Source: Erinaceus europaeus
Lineage: Eukaryota > Chordata > Mammalia > Eulipotyphla > Erinaceidae
DNA: 64,000 bases
Direction: 5' to 3'
Assembly (NCBI RefSeq): GCF_950295315.1
Contig: NC_080165.1
Span: forward strand, 9,636,417 to 9,700,416
Shown: positions 54,577 to 64,000 of the stretch, in pieces
Layout of the letters: the number at the start of each line of letters is the position of its first letter
Position numbering within the stretch: the stretch's first letter is position 1
Position numbers and translations under genes: made by a program
Notes under the pieces: model-generated
What the model was told of the DNA's origin: nothing
Database searches by the model: none
The model's input: only the letters and a program-made list of their open reading frames with translations

Positions 54577-54660
54577 CAGTTCAGTAATATTGCTAACAAA
54601 ATGCACAAGATGCATACGTTCCTGGATTTATTTCTTAGTGCTGCATTAAAAAAGTAAGAT
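54577..54660 (+). mobile_element. Subtype C SINE remnant
   Basis: 'cagttcagtaatattgctaa', 'acgttcctggattt'; the ERV appears to have landed at its left end. Confidence 0.4.
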
Positions 54661-54701
54661 ATCAAATGATTTATTTATTAATGGGGATAAAAATGCTGAC
54701 T

Positions 54702-55050
54702 TACAGGGTCAGGTGGTAGTGCAGCGGGGTTAAGCACACATGGCGCAGAGCTCAAGGGCCAGCGTAAGGATCCCAATTCCAGTCCCTGGCTCCCCACCTG
54801 CATGGGGGTGGCTTCACAAGTGGTGAAGCAAGTCTGCAGGTGTATGTCTTTCTCTCCCCTTCTATGTCTTCCCCTCATTTCTCTCTGTCCTATCCAACAA
54901 GGACGACAACAATAATAAGTACAACAATAAAATGACATCAATAACATCAACAATAATAACTACAACAACAGTAAAACAACAAGGGCAACAAAAAGGGGAA
55001 AATCAAATTCAAAAAATTAAAAAATCAAATTAAAAAAATTAAAAATAAAA
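54702..55050 (+). mobile_element. tRNA-derived SINE, subtype A, extended tail
   Basis: Head 'caggtggtagtgcagcgggg', body, and a duplicated tail of (AAC/AAT) units (54900-54990) followed by repeated 'aaaatcaaattaaaaaa'. Confidence 0.86.
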
Positions 55051-55744
55051 TTTAAAATGCCGACTTACACTTTAAGTAGATACTAAGTCAGAGACATTTA
55101 TTAAACCAGATATTATACAAAATGAAAGTAGAAATCAACTCTTCATCCTTTGGCTTTACAAAAAATGCTTACCATTTTAGCTTTGACTGCTTTATAATTT
55201 CATCTTATTAGATGTGGTTGCTTTAGGATTTATGAATAATGGCTTGTGTGTCTCGTCTATCCTGTATCAATAATCTAGGAGTATATTAGCAAGTACCACC
55301 GACTATAGAAAGATGAGCTTGGGTGGTATGTTTTCTGGATCATGGAAAGTTCCATTATTCTGCAATCTTCTGGCCAGGTCTTGTGGATGATTAATAAGCC
55401 TCATGTTTTTTCATCTTGATATTTTTTTGGTCCATACCCATAAAAAAATCCTGCTTTGAATTCAGTTTTTAAGTCTATAGCATTATTGGGATTTGATGCT
55501 GACTTCATAACCTTCAGAGAGTAACTGATCATTGCAAAATAACTCCTTGCTTATAGAGAGGGCAGCTTTCCACTGACCTCCATTTTAATGAAAACATTTT
55601 GAGAAAGAAAGCAATCGCTACCAACTGAAATGAGCATTTCTGAAAGACTTTTTCCATTAGTGACGAATATTTACTTTTATCACAGAACCCTGAAGAGGCT
55701 GAAATTTGATGTAACAGAAGTTCTAGACTTTTAAAGTTCTGGAT
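55051..55744. other. Unique-looking sequence
   Basis: No gene or repeat recognised. Confidence 0.42.
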
Positions 55745-55759
55745 CATTTAAAAATATTC

Positions 55760-56142
55760 CTTTTTTCTGTTTTAACTTATTGGTTTTTATTTTATTTTTA
55801 ATTTATTTATTGGGGAATTAATGTTTTTATATTTGACAGTAAGTACAATAGTTTGTACATGCATAACATTTCCCAGTTTTCCATATGACAATACAACCCC
55901 CACTAGGTCCTCTGCCATCCTTTTTGGACCTGTATTCTCCCCCCACAACACATATCCCAGAGTCTTTTACTTTGGTGCAATATGCCAACTCCAGTTCAGT
56001 TTCTACTTGTGTTTGCTCTTCTGATTTTTTCAACTTCTGCCTGAGAGTGAGATCATCCCATATTCATCCTTCTGTTTCTAACTTATTTCACTTAACATGA
56101 ATTTTTCAAGGTCCATCCAAGATCGGCTGGAGATGAAGTCAC
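55760..56142 (-). mobile_element. 5'-truncated L1 with 15-bp target duplication
   Basis: catttaaaaatattc at 55745-55759 and 56143-56157. On the minus strand it holds the last part of ORF2/3' UTR and ends at the short-type L1 3' terminus with an A-rich tail. Confidence 0.9.
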
Positions 56143-56269
56143 CATTTAAAAATATTCTTTAAGACGAAAGTTACTGTGCTATAATGATACCTTTCCATAT
56201 ACTTGTTTTTCTTTCTCAGTAGGTTTCTGGACAATAGGGTCTGCCATCTATACCTGTAACTTCAGTGCT

Positions 56270-56510
56270 TAGTGAAAGGTCTGAAACAATGTAAATATAG
56301 AGCAGTGTCTCTACTGAGAAAAGGACTCTGGGAAAGGAGGGCAGGGAAGGGGCAGGGGCTGAAGTTTGGGGCCCACCATGAGGTGGTGGAAAAGGACCTA
56401 AGCTGGGGGTTAAAGTGTTTTACAGGCATCGATCACAAGGAGGAGATGAGAAATTATACCCATGTGTGACAAATATACTATAAACCATGAATCTCCTAGA
56501 AAAGTGGTAA
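56270..56510 (+). repeat. Dispersed LINE-type 3' end
   Basis: 'gctgaagtttggggcccacc', 'gggttaaagtgttttacagg' and 'gagaaattatacccatgtg'; relative of 31500-31990. Confidence 0.5.
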
Positions 56511-56814
56511 CAGAGAAAAAATGAAAAATACAAAGATATTCATTGAGGTAAAGCAATCAGAAGGAGATCAGTGGAAGTTTGGAGGAATATACTTGCATAT
56601 CCTTAGGAAGAACACACCATATGTGTTCAAGAATATAAGAAATAAACAATTTCCTGAACTCAAAAGTTTGCTAAATTCGGAGGCCATGCAGTGGTGACAG
56701 CCACATAGAAGTGATTATTCGGTCAGAGATGAGATCAGGAAGATTATAAAGACAAAGTACAAATATGAGTCACTGATGGCTTAAAAATACTAGTAGTCTT
56801 CATTCATTTCAGAA
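56511..56814. other. Unique-looking sequence
   Basis: Nothing recognised. Confidence 0.4.
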
Positions 56815-57080
56815 CCTGTCTTCCTCAAGCGGCAGAGTATGCAAACCCAGTTTCCCTTCAGTTAGTGGGGCAGTCCCTACTGTTGTTGTTCCGCATTGAG
56901 GACAAGGTCCTGCAGAGGCCCACAAGAGAGTCCACAATGATGTTCCTGGTGGAGATGACCAATGACAGTGGAGAGAGGGATCTGTTAGAGGTTTAGGCCT
57001 ATCATGTCTATGTGGGAATCCCAGGACTCCCTGACTAGGAACCTGGGTGATGATGTGGTCTGGTAGTGACCAGTGTACAT
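56815..57080 (-). repeat. L1 3'-UTR-derived repeat, antisense
   Basis: Reverse complement of the segment at about 22870-23050 and 37630-37800 ('ggaatcccaggactccctga' on the plus strand here). Confidence 0.65.
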
Positions 57081-57329
57081 CATTGAAGTAGACTGGCCTT
57101 TTGCCCTTATCCAATTTTCTTGTAGTTCTTATTTTATCTGACAAAGGTAATCACTCAGAGTGATTGAGGAAGGTGAAATAGGAAGTAGATGAGTATAGTA
57201 TCTAGATTTAAGTAGAGACTATCTGATTAAGTACTTTATATTTAAGTCTCTTTTAGGTATTTTGGCTTGCTTGCTGCAATTACTGAGTCACTGAAAACTA
57301 CTTTACACTTTAACATTAATATGTATATT

Positions 57330-58310
57330 TCCTCCTAACTTCTGGATACATGTGCTTTATATCATGGGCTCATGGAATTTGAGCTCAGACCTAGAGAGAG
57401 GTTACACAGTCTCCTATGCTGAGTATGGTTCCCAGATCAGATCGATGGGGTTTACAGTCAACAATATTTAGATACTTTCCCTATATTTAGAAGCTATTCT
57501 CTTCCATGGTCCAGCTTTCTAATCCTTTTTCCAACTATTATGCTATTCCCAGACAGTAAGTTTAGTCCAGCTGCATGCTAGCTGCTGGGCTCAGGCAAAA
57601 TTAGTAGAGTCCTGGGCCCCCATGGAATATACCTAAAACAGAACTAACAGCTTTTCCCAAAATGGAAACCCCAAATCTCTTCTGCTATGTTCTTACCTTT
57701 AGGTTTCTGATTATTAAACAATTTGTTATGCTTTATAGCTTAATGCTTTTCAGCCACAAAGCTGCAGATGTTACTATGATGACAACCTGACTTCCCTGGG
57801 CAGATGACCTCATCATGTTCTGGAACCTCACCGCCCCAGAGCCCTGGCCCACTAGGGAAAGATGGAAGCAGGCTGGAGGGCGGCAGGTGGTGGCGCACTT
57901 GGTTGAGCGCACATGTGACAGCGTGCAAGGACACAGGTTCGAACCTCTGGTCCCGGGGGAAAGTTTCACAAGTGGTGAAGCAGTACTGCAGGTGTCTCTC
58001 TCCTTCTCTATCACCCCCTTCCCTCTCAATTTCTGACTTCCTCTATCCAACAAATAAAGATTTTTAAAAAATTAAAAATAAAACAAAAAAAGAAGCAGGC
58101 TGGAAGTATGGATTGACCTGCCAATGCCTATGTCCAGCGGAGAAGTAATTACAGAAGCCACACCTTCCACCTTCTGCACCCCATAATGATCCTGGGTCCA
58201 TGCTTCCAGAGGGATAAAGAACAGGGAAGCTACCAATGGAGGGGATGGGATAGGGAACTCTGGTCGTGGGAACTGTGTGAAATTGTATCCCTCTTATCCT
58301 TCGATCTTGT
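57330..58310 (+). repeat. L1 3'-UTR-derived repeat with nested SINE
   Basis: 'gagctcagacctagagagag' (57380), 'gggtttacagtcaacaatat', 'aatggaaaccccaaatctc' (57660), then after the SINE 'ttacagaagccacaccttcc' and the end 'tatccctcttatccttcg'. Confidence 0.72.
57878..58091 (+). mobile_element. tRNA-derived SINE, subtype B, young
   Basis: gaagcaggctgga at 57865-57877 and 58092-58104. Head 'ggcaggtggtggcgcacttg', B box 'ggttcgaacct' near 57938, intact tail. Confidence 0.9.
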
Positions 58311-58311
58311 C

Positions 58312-58925
58312 GTAGTACCAAAACCTGGAAGCAAACCAGGTGCCCAACAACAGATGAGTGGCTGAGAAAGCTGTGGTCTATATACACAATGGAACACTAC
58401 ACAGCTATTAAGAACACCGAATTCACCTTTTCTGACCCATCTTTAATGGAGCTAGAAAGAATTATGTTAAGTGAGATAAATCAGAAAGACAAAAGAGTAT
58501 GGGATGATCCCACTCATAAACAGAAGTTGAGAAAGAAGAACAGAAAAGGAAACTCAAAGCAGAATCTGACTGAGTTTGGAGTAGGGCACCAAAGTAAAAA
58601 TCTCTGGCCTAAGGGTAGATATTCAACTTCACTGTGGTGGTGGGGGGGCACAGACTTTTGGTTGTGGGAATGGTGTTAATATACACTCCTATTAGCTTAC
58701 AGTCTCATAGATCACTATGTACTATGAGAGAGGAAAGGGATTAAACGTCTCAATCTTTTTGATGTATAGAACATAGCTCTGAGTCTATGTTACTTCACTA
58801 TAAGCACTTACAACTTCAAATTGCTAATCATATTGAATTTTAACAGTGGGCTCAAATTGCTAACACATATCTAAAAATAACATAGTCTTTGAAATATTAA
58901 TGTTCTTTTTATCTCTAAATTTGTC
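58312..58925 (+). mobile_element. L1 ORF2 3' end joined to the long 3' UTR
   Basis: 'ccaaaacctggaagcaaacc' begins the ORF2 tail (WKQ.., then TMEHYTAIKNTEFTFSD near 58390). It runs without a break into 'gagtttggagtagggcacc' at 58575. This junction shows that the 36636-38710 repeat is L1 3' UTR. Confidence 0.8.
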
Positions 58926-59080
58926 TATTTATTATTATTTTTATTTATTGGATAGAGATAGCCAGAAATCAAGAAGGCTGCAAGTCTCTCTCTTTCTCTC
59001 TCTCTCTCTCTCTTCCTGTCTCCCTCTTCCCCCTCAATTTCTTTCTGTCTCTATCCAAAATAAATAAAAAACATATTTTA
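58926..59080. mobile_element. Two SINE pieces in inverted orientation
   Basis: A minus-strand tail/body piece (58926-58972) meets a plus-strand body and tail (58975-59080) with the heads lost; (CT)n in the second. Confidence 0.6.
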
Positions 59081-59104
59081 AATATCACTATAGTTCCCTT
59101 AATT

Positions 59105-59165
59105 TCTTTTTTTAAATTTTTAAAAAAATTTTATTTATTTTCTCTTTTGTTGCCCTTGTTGTTGT
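59105..59165 (-). mobile_element. SINE tail fragment
   Basis: 'ttttgttgcccttgttgttg', the complement of the AAC-rich tail only. Confidence 0.6.
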
Positions 59166-59354
59166 GCTGTCACCAAATTATTTGGCAACTGGGTTAACTT
59201 TGGCAATTACTTTGTTAGTATTTGCCGTATTGTACAAGACCCCAGCATAATTTATGTTCTTTTTAACATATTTACATATAGCTGTATCTTATAAAGTAAT
59301 GTCACCAGTTGTTTCTGTTCTCCCTGGTCAAAGCCTTTAGAAGATTAATATTTC
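59166..59354. other. Unique-looking sequence
   Basis: Nothing recognised. Confidence 0.4.
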
Positions 59355-59513
59355 GGGGCTGGGTGGTGGCGCACCTGGTTGAGCACATGCATTACAATGC
59401 ACAAGGACCTGGTTTTGAGCCTCTGGTCCCCGCCTACAGCGGGAATGCTTTACGAGTGGTAAAGCAGGGCTACAGGTGTCTCTCTGTCTCTCTCCCTCTC
59501 TATCACCTCCTCC
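59355..59513 (+). mobile_element. tRNA-derived SINE, subtype B, tail replaced
   Basis: Clear head and body, but at 'atcacctcctcc' it passes directly into an inverted LINE 3'-end fragment. Confidence 0.78.
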
Positions 59514-59580
59514 TTGTGATCGATGCCTGTAAAACACTTTAACCCCCAGCTTAGGTCCTTTTCCACCACATCATGTACCA
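59514..59580 (-). repeat. LINE 3'-end fragment, antisense
   Basis: Reverse complement of 56385-56445 ('gatcgatgcctgtaaaacac'). Confidence 0.7.
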
Positions 59581-59584
59581 GGGC

Positions 59585-59690
59585 CCCTTGTTTGTTATTG
59601 TTGTTGTAGTTATTATTGTTGTCGTTGTTAGATAGGACAGAGAGAAATGGAGAGAGGAGGGGAAGACAGAGAGGGGGAGAGAAAGACCTA
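59585..59690 (-). mobile_element. SINE 3' half, antisense
   Basis: AAC-tail complement and GA-rich body, ending at 'ggagagaaagacct'. Confidence 0.75.
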
Positions 59691-59895
59691 AAAAAGATAC
59701 CATAAAGTACCTAACCAAATAGTTTCTACTTAGACCTGGATACCCTCCTCACCTACTTTCTATTTCATTTCCCTCAATCACTCCAAAGCTTGCAGGGGAG
59801 TGGATGAGATACAGACCTCTTGATTGGAACTGTGTGAAATTTTACCCCTCTTATCTTAAGATCTTGTTGATTATTATTAAATCAATAAAAACTAT
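59691..59895 (+). repeat. L1 3'-UTR copy with a large internal deletion
   Basis: Joins the early segment ('ttctacttagacctggatac', as near 22732) at about 59788 to the extreme 3' end ('gaaattttacccctcttatc', as near 58270), skipping about 1.4-1.5 kb. Confidence 0.68.
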
Positions 59896-60494
59896 GGTTG
59901 GAAAAGCTATAACAGATATTTCTATTTCTTTTCTATACAGAAATGCATCCTACCATTTCCGATACCCCACTATTTAATAGTAGGGTGGTAGGGGGTACAA
60001 AATGTCCAACATTCTCTTTGTGATTTTTAATATCAAATTCCCTGTGGCCAGCGGAGAATATCACAGCATTCACATTGACTAGGAGGACACGCTTTACTTC
60101 ACTGTATCAAGTGATTTATATCTGCCATTTAAGAATAATAGGAGATGGAGTATATGATCTGTGAACCTGCTGGGCTTCTAATGGAAAGGCTATCTCCTGA
60201 CCCAAGAAGGGCAGTTAATTCATTATGGTACCAATGAAGCTAAAACCATTTTAAATTTCATTGCGCTTTAATGGGTATATCTCTCCTTTAATTAGACATT
60301 GTGTTGATGCTGTTTTATGGTGATTTGACTTGCCAAACTGATCAGGGGACATGAAGATCCATTTATAAATGAATGAGTCAAACGTTTCAAGCTTGTTAAA
60401 GCTAGCAAACCCTTCCAGAACTTTCCCCTCTAAGAAAATAGAAATATATTCATGGGTGAGAAGACATATACAAGACAGGTGGTTTGGTTGAAAA
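59896..60494. other. Unique-looking sequence
   Basis: Nothing recognised. Confidence 0.42.
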
Positions 60495-63400
60495 TGATAT
60501 ATTTTTTATAGATTTTTAAATTAAAAAAATTTTTTTATTGGGGAAATAAAGTTTTACATTCGACAGTAAATACAATAGCTTGTACATGCATAACATTTCT
60601 TAGTTTTCCATATAACAATACAAACCCCACTAGGTCCTCTGTCATCCTTCTTGGACCTGTATTTCCCCCACCCACCCACCCCAGAGTCTTTTACTTTGGT
60701 GCAATACTCCAGTTCCAGTTCAGGTTCTACTTGTGTTTTCTCTTCTGATGTTGTTTTTCAACTTCTGCCTGAGAGTAAGATCACTCCATATTCATCCTTC
60801 TGTTTCTGACTTATTCCACTTAACATGAATTTTTCAAGGTCCACTCAAGATTGGCTAAAAATGGTGAAGTCACCATTTTTGTAGCTGAGTAGTATTCCAT
60901 TGTGTACATAGACCACAACTTGCTCAGCCATTCATCTGTTGTTGGACACCTGGGTTGCTTCCAGGTTTTGGCTATTATAAATTGTGCTGCTAAGAACATA
61001 TGTGTACACAGATCTTTTTGGATGGGTGTGTTGGGTTCTTTAGGATATATCTCCAGAAGAGAAATTGCAGGATTATAGAGTAGGTCCATTTCTAGCCTTC
61101 TGAGAGTTCTCCAGGCTGTTCTCCATAGAGGCTGGACCCACTGACATTCCCATCAGCAGTGTAGGAGGGTTCCTTTGTCCCCACAACCTCTCCAGCATTT
61201 GCTGCTACTACCTTTTCTGGTGAATGATATACTCACAGGAGTGAAATGGTATCTCATTGTTGTCTTTATTTGCATTTCTCAGATAATCAAAGGCTTGGAG
61301 CATTTTTTCATGTGTTTTTTGGCCTTTTGGGTTTTGCACCTATTCCCATTTTTGTAGCATTTTGATCATAAAGGGATGTTGTATTTTGTCAAAGGCTTTC
61401 TCTGCACCTACTGATATGACCATGTGGTCTTTGGTCTTGCTTTTATTGATGTGGTGAATCAAGTTGATTGATTTACATATATTAAACCAACCTTGCATGA
61501 CTGGGATAAACCCCACTTGGTCATGATGAACAATCTATTTAATAAACTGCTGTATCTGATTGGCTAGAATTTTATCCAATATTTTAGCATATGTATTCAT
61601 CATATTGGTCTTTAGTTTAATTTTTTGGTTGTGTCCCTGTCTGCTTTTGGTATCAAAGTGATGTTGGCTTCACAGAAGCTGGGAGTATTCTAGTGTGTTC
61701 AATCTTCTGGAAGACTTTTAAAAGTATTAGTTCTTCTTTGAAGGTTTTATAGAATTCATTTGTAAAACCATCTGGTCTAGGATTTTTATTCTTGGGAAGG
61801 TTTTTGATAACGGTTTCAATTTCATTAGCTGTGATGGACCTGTTCATGTTATCTATTTCCTCTTTACTTAATTTTGGACATTTGTAGGTATCTAGGAAAT
61901 TGTCCATTTCTTCCAGGTTCTCTAGCTTGGTGGCATATAGTTGTTCATAGAAGCCGCACATGATATGTAGAATTTCTGTGTTTTTTGTTGTGGTAGCAGC
62001 CTTCAGGATCCTTTCTTTATCCTTATTCCTGATCACTCTAACTATGATGTATCTTGGTGTCTTTAAGTCTGGATTAATTCTTTTTGGGACCCTCTGGGCT
62101 TCTTGACCCTGTATGTCTTTGATGTTGTCTAGACTAGAGAAATTCTCAGCTATTATGTCCTGAAGAATGCTTTCTTCCCCTCCCTCTGGTAAGCCAATAA
62201 TGTGTATATTATTTCTTTTGATGTCATCCCATAGTCTCTGTTGTTGTTTTCAATATCTCTTAATCTTTTTGAGATATCTGACTTCTGTTTTAGTTGTCTC
62301 TAATTTGTCCTTTTTTTTATTTCTTTATTGGGGAATTAATGTTTTACATTCAACAGTAAATACAATAGTTTGTAAATGCATAACATTCCCCAGTTTCCCA
62401 TATAACAATACAACCCCCACTATGTCCTCTATCGTCCTTCATGGACCTATATTCTCCCCACCCACCCACCCCAGAGTCTTTTACTTCGGTGCCATATGCC
62501 AATTCCATTTCAGGTTCTACTTGTGTTTTCTTTTCTGATCTTGTTTTTCAACTTCCGCCTGAGAGTGCTAAACTCTTTATCATTTTAATCTTAGTACATA
62601 TGGTGTCTAAGCAAACAGGCAGAAGTTGAAAAACAAGATCTAATTTGTCTTTGATCTAGCTAATTCTGTCTTCAGCCTCATTTATTCTATTCTCTCTGCC
62701 CTCTACTGTTTCCAACAGTTCTTTTATTTTCCTACCCTGTTCTGATACTGTTTCAGCTTGTTCAGCTAGTTGTGTTCTTAGTTCAGATATTTCAGCTTTC
62801 AGCTTTTTAATAACCTTGAGTTAATTAGTGTTTTCTTCCAAAGTCTTGTTTGTTGTTTCTGCATTTCTGATGACAATTCTTTCATAGTCTTTACTCACTC
62901 CTGTGATTATTTCCTTAACTAGTGTCTGGATGTTGATCTCATTATTTTTTGCTTCAACTTTTGGAGGGATTTTAGCTGCCCTCATGTCCTGGTTCATTTC
63001 TCCAGTGTTTCTTCTTGTTGGTTTAACCATTCTACATAGTCTGTTTTGAGGTCCCTCTCTCAGTACTTTTCCAGTTACTGGTCACTCTTGCCTGGATTGC
63101 CTTGTATCTTAGTATGGTAATTAAAGGGTTCATAGTTGTGGACATTTACAGTGTTTCAATAGTATTTTAATCCCTGAGTTGGAGCTCAGTGGTTTAAAAG
63201 CCTCTTTTGTTCTTTTTCTTCCCTGTAGGTTATGGGAGCCTGAGGGTGAGGGCTTTTAAAATATAAATAGGCTTTTTAGCTTAATCACTGACTCCTGACC
63301 AAGACATAAAGCACAGTGGGGCAGAGATAATCCAATGGTTATGCAAAGAGACTTTCACAGCCCCACTGCTAGGCCACTGAGGTATTGATCTTCTCCTGAG

Positions 63401-63795
63401 TTTCCTCGTTAGTTTTCTGTCCCCTGATGTCTGCACAGGATTTCTCCACAATTGCTCCAGATTCTGAAGGCAGCAGCAGTGGAGACTCACAGTTGCATTC
63501 AGTGAGTCTTAGGGGAGTCCTCTCCTCCCTTCAGCCGTCTTTTTGTTGGTTAAACAGACTGGAGGTGGTGTCTCAACTGGTAAACTGCTGGACTGTTATC
63601 AACCACTTAATCTCACCCTAGTCTCCTCTCTGTCTATGAGCCACAAATTTTTGCACTCACGGGTGATTTGGTGGGTTCCTGAAGTTGTTCTAGTCCGTTC
63701 TTGTTATGGTTCCAAGTGGTCTCCTTTGGTGTTCCTCGTTGTCCTGGAAGATGAGAGGAGAGAAGCACAGCAGCTTCTGCTCCCAACCATGTAAT
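60495..63795 (-). mobile_element. Internally deleted L1, 5' UTR to 3' end, antisense
   Basis: On the minus strand: 5' UTR (63795 to about 63040), then ORF1 with a Lys/Glu-rich coiled-coil-like start (63030-62821), a nested L1, and the RRM region (IHIIGLPEGGEESILQDII near 62210-62150, then TPRYIIVRVIRNKDKERIL near 62060-62010). At about 61975 the frame passes into ORF2 RT 'fingers' (FYEQLYATKLENLEEMD, then PDGFTNEFYKTFKEEL). RT sequence continues broken to about 61346, then jumps to the ORF2 C-terminus (LLEIYPKEPNTPIQ, TMEYYSATK) and the short 3' UTR (60530-60830). Endonuclease and the RT catalytic core are missing; not functional. Confidence 0.85.
62310..62638 (-). mobile_element. Nested L1 3' end with 5' inversion
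   Basis: tctaatttgtc at 62299-62309 and 62639-62649 flanks it. Most of it is the L1 3' end on the minus strand (T-run at 62311). The last part, including 'gcagaagttgaaaaacaaga' (62619-62638), is plus-strand L1 sequence, the inverse of 62546-62566. This is the mark of twin priming. Confidence 0.78.
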
Positions 63796-63938
63796 TTTTT
63801 ACTATGCTGAGACAGAGAATCTTTTGAAATGGTTAATATGTTTTTGTTAACTTGGTTAATGTATTTTTAATTCCTAAATATTACAATCAAAAATAAAATA
63901 GCTAATTCACTTGAACTTTCATTCATTTAGCACTTTTC
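63796..63938. other. Unique-looking AT-rich sequence
   Basis: Nothing recognised. Confidence 0.4.
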
Positions 63939-63939
63939 T

Positions 63940-64000
63940 TTTTTCTTTTTTTTTTTTTTTTTTTTCCTCCAGGGTTATTGCTGGGCTTGGTGCCTGCACC
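63940..64000 (-). mobile_element. SINE distal tail, cut by the window edge
   Basis: Poly-T, then 'cctccagggttattgctggg': the antisense start of a long-form SINE that continues beyond the window. Confidence 0.75.

Overview
This window is mammalian nuclear DNA, AT-rich and dominated by repeats. The signature repeat is a tRNA-derived SINE with an A-box/B-box head, a CT-rich body and an (AAC/AAT)n A-rich tail. It is present in dozens of copies on both strands and matches what I know of the tRNA-derived SINEs of hedgehogs (Erinaceidae), so an erinaceid such as Erinaceus is the best guess. That is from memory of the family, not a database search. I see no convincing host protein-coding exon. The window reads as intergenic or deep intronic sequence, and nearly every long open frame lies in a SINE body, a LINE fragment, an LTR element or a CA array.

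Layout: 1-17.4 kb is SINE-rich, with a 5'-end-only L1 fragment (5286-5958) and L1 3'-UTR copies at 176-710 and 10850-11775. 17.6-18.1 kb is a solo LTR carrying a tRNA-Gly 5' half. 18.8-24.5 kb holds L1 3'-UTR copies. One of these is interrupted by an antisense LTR joined through its primer binding site to a near-complete tRNA-Lys(CUU) copy (23058-23588). 26.1-27.0 kb is a (CA/GACA)n array. 28.2-36.2 kb has a hAT-like MITE with a nested SINE, a chimeric SINE insertion and long unique stretches. 36.6-41.6 kb is mostly L1. 41.8-52.2 kb is mainly unique, apart from a 243-bp piece of a Jockey/CR1-like non-LTR retrotransposon with target duplication (47783-48025). 52183-54570 is a complete LTR retrotransposon with almost identical LTRs and no recognisable gag-pol. 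54.6-60.5 kb is a SINE/L1 mosaic. 60.5-63.8 kb is an antisense, internally deleted L1 carrying a nested L1.

The elements relate to each other through retrotransposition. L1 supplies the likely machinery for the SINEs (A-rich tails, 8-17 bp target duplications). An autonomous betaretrovirus-like (class II) relative must have mobilised the LTR elements (6-bp duplications, tRNA-Lys-type primer site).

The most unusual objects are the LTR/tRNA-Lys fusion, which looks like an integrated product of reverse transcription that ran through the modified A58 of the primer tRNA; the young non-autonomous LTR element with a GC-rich non-retroviral interior; and the Jockey/CR1-like fragment, unexpected in a placental mammal. 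All repeat boundaries were read by eye and are good to a few bases where a target duplication is given, otherwise to about 10-20 bases.
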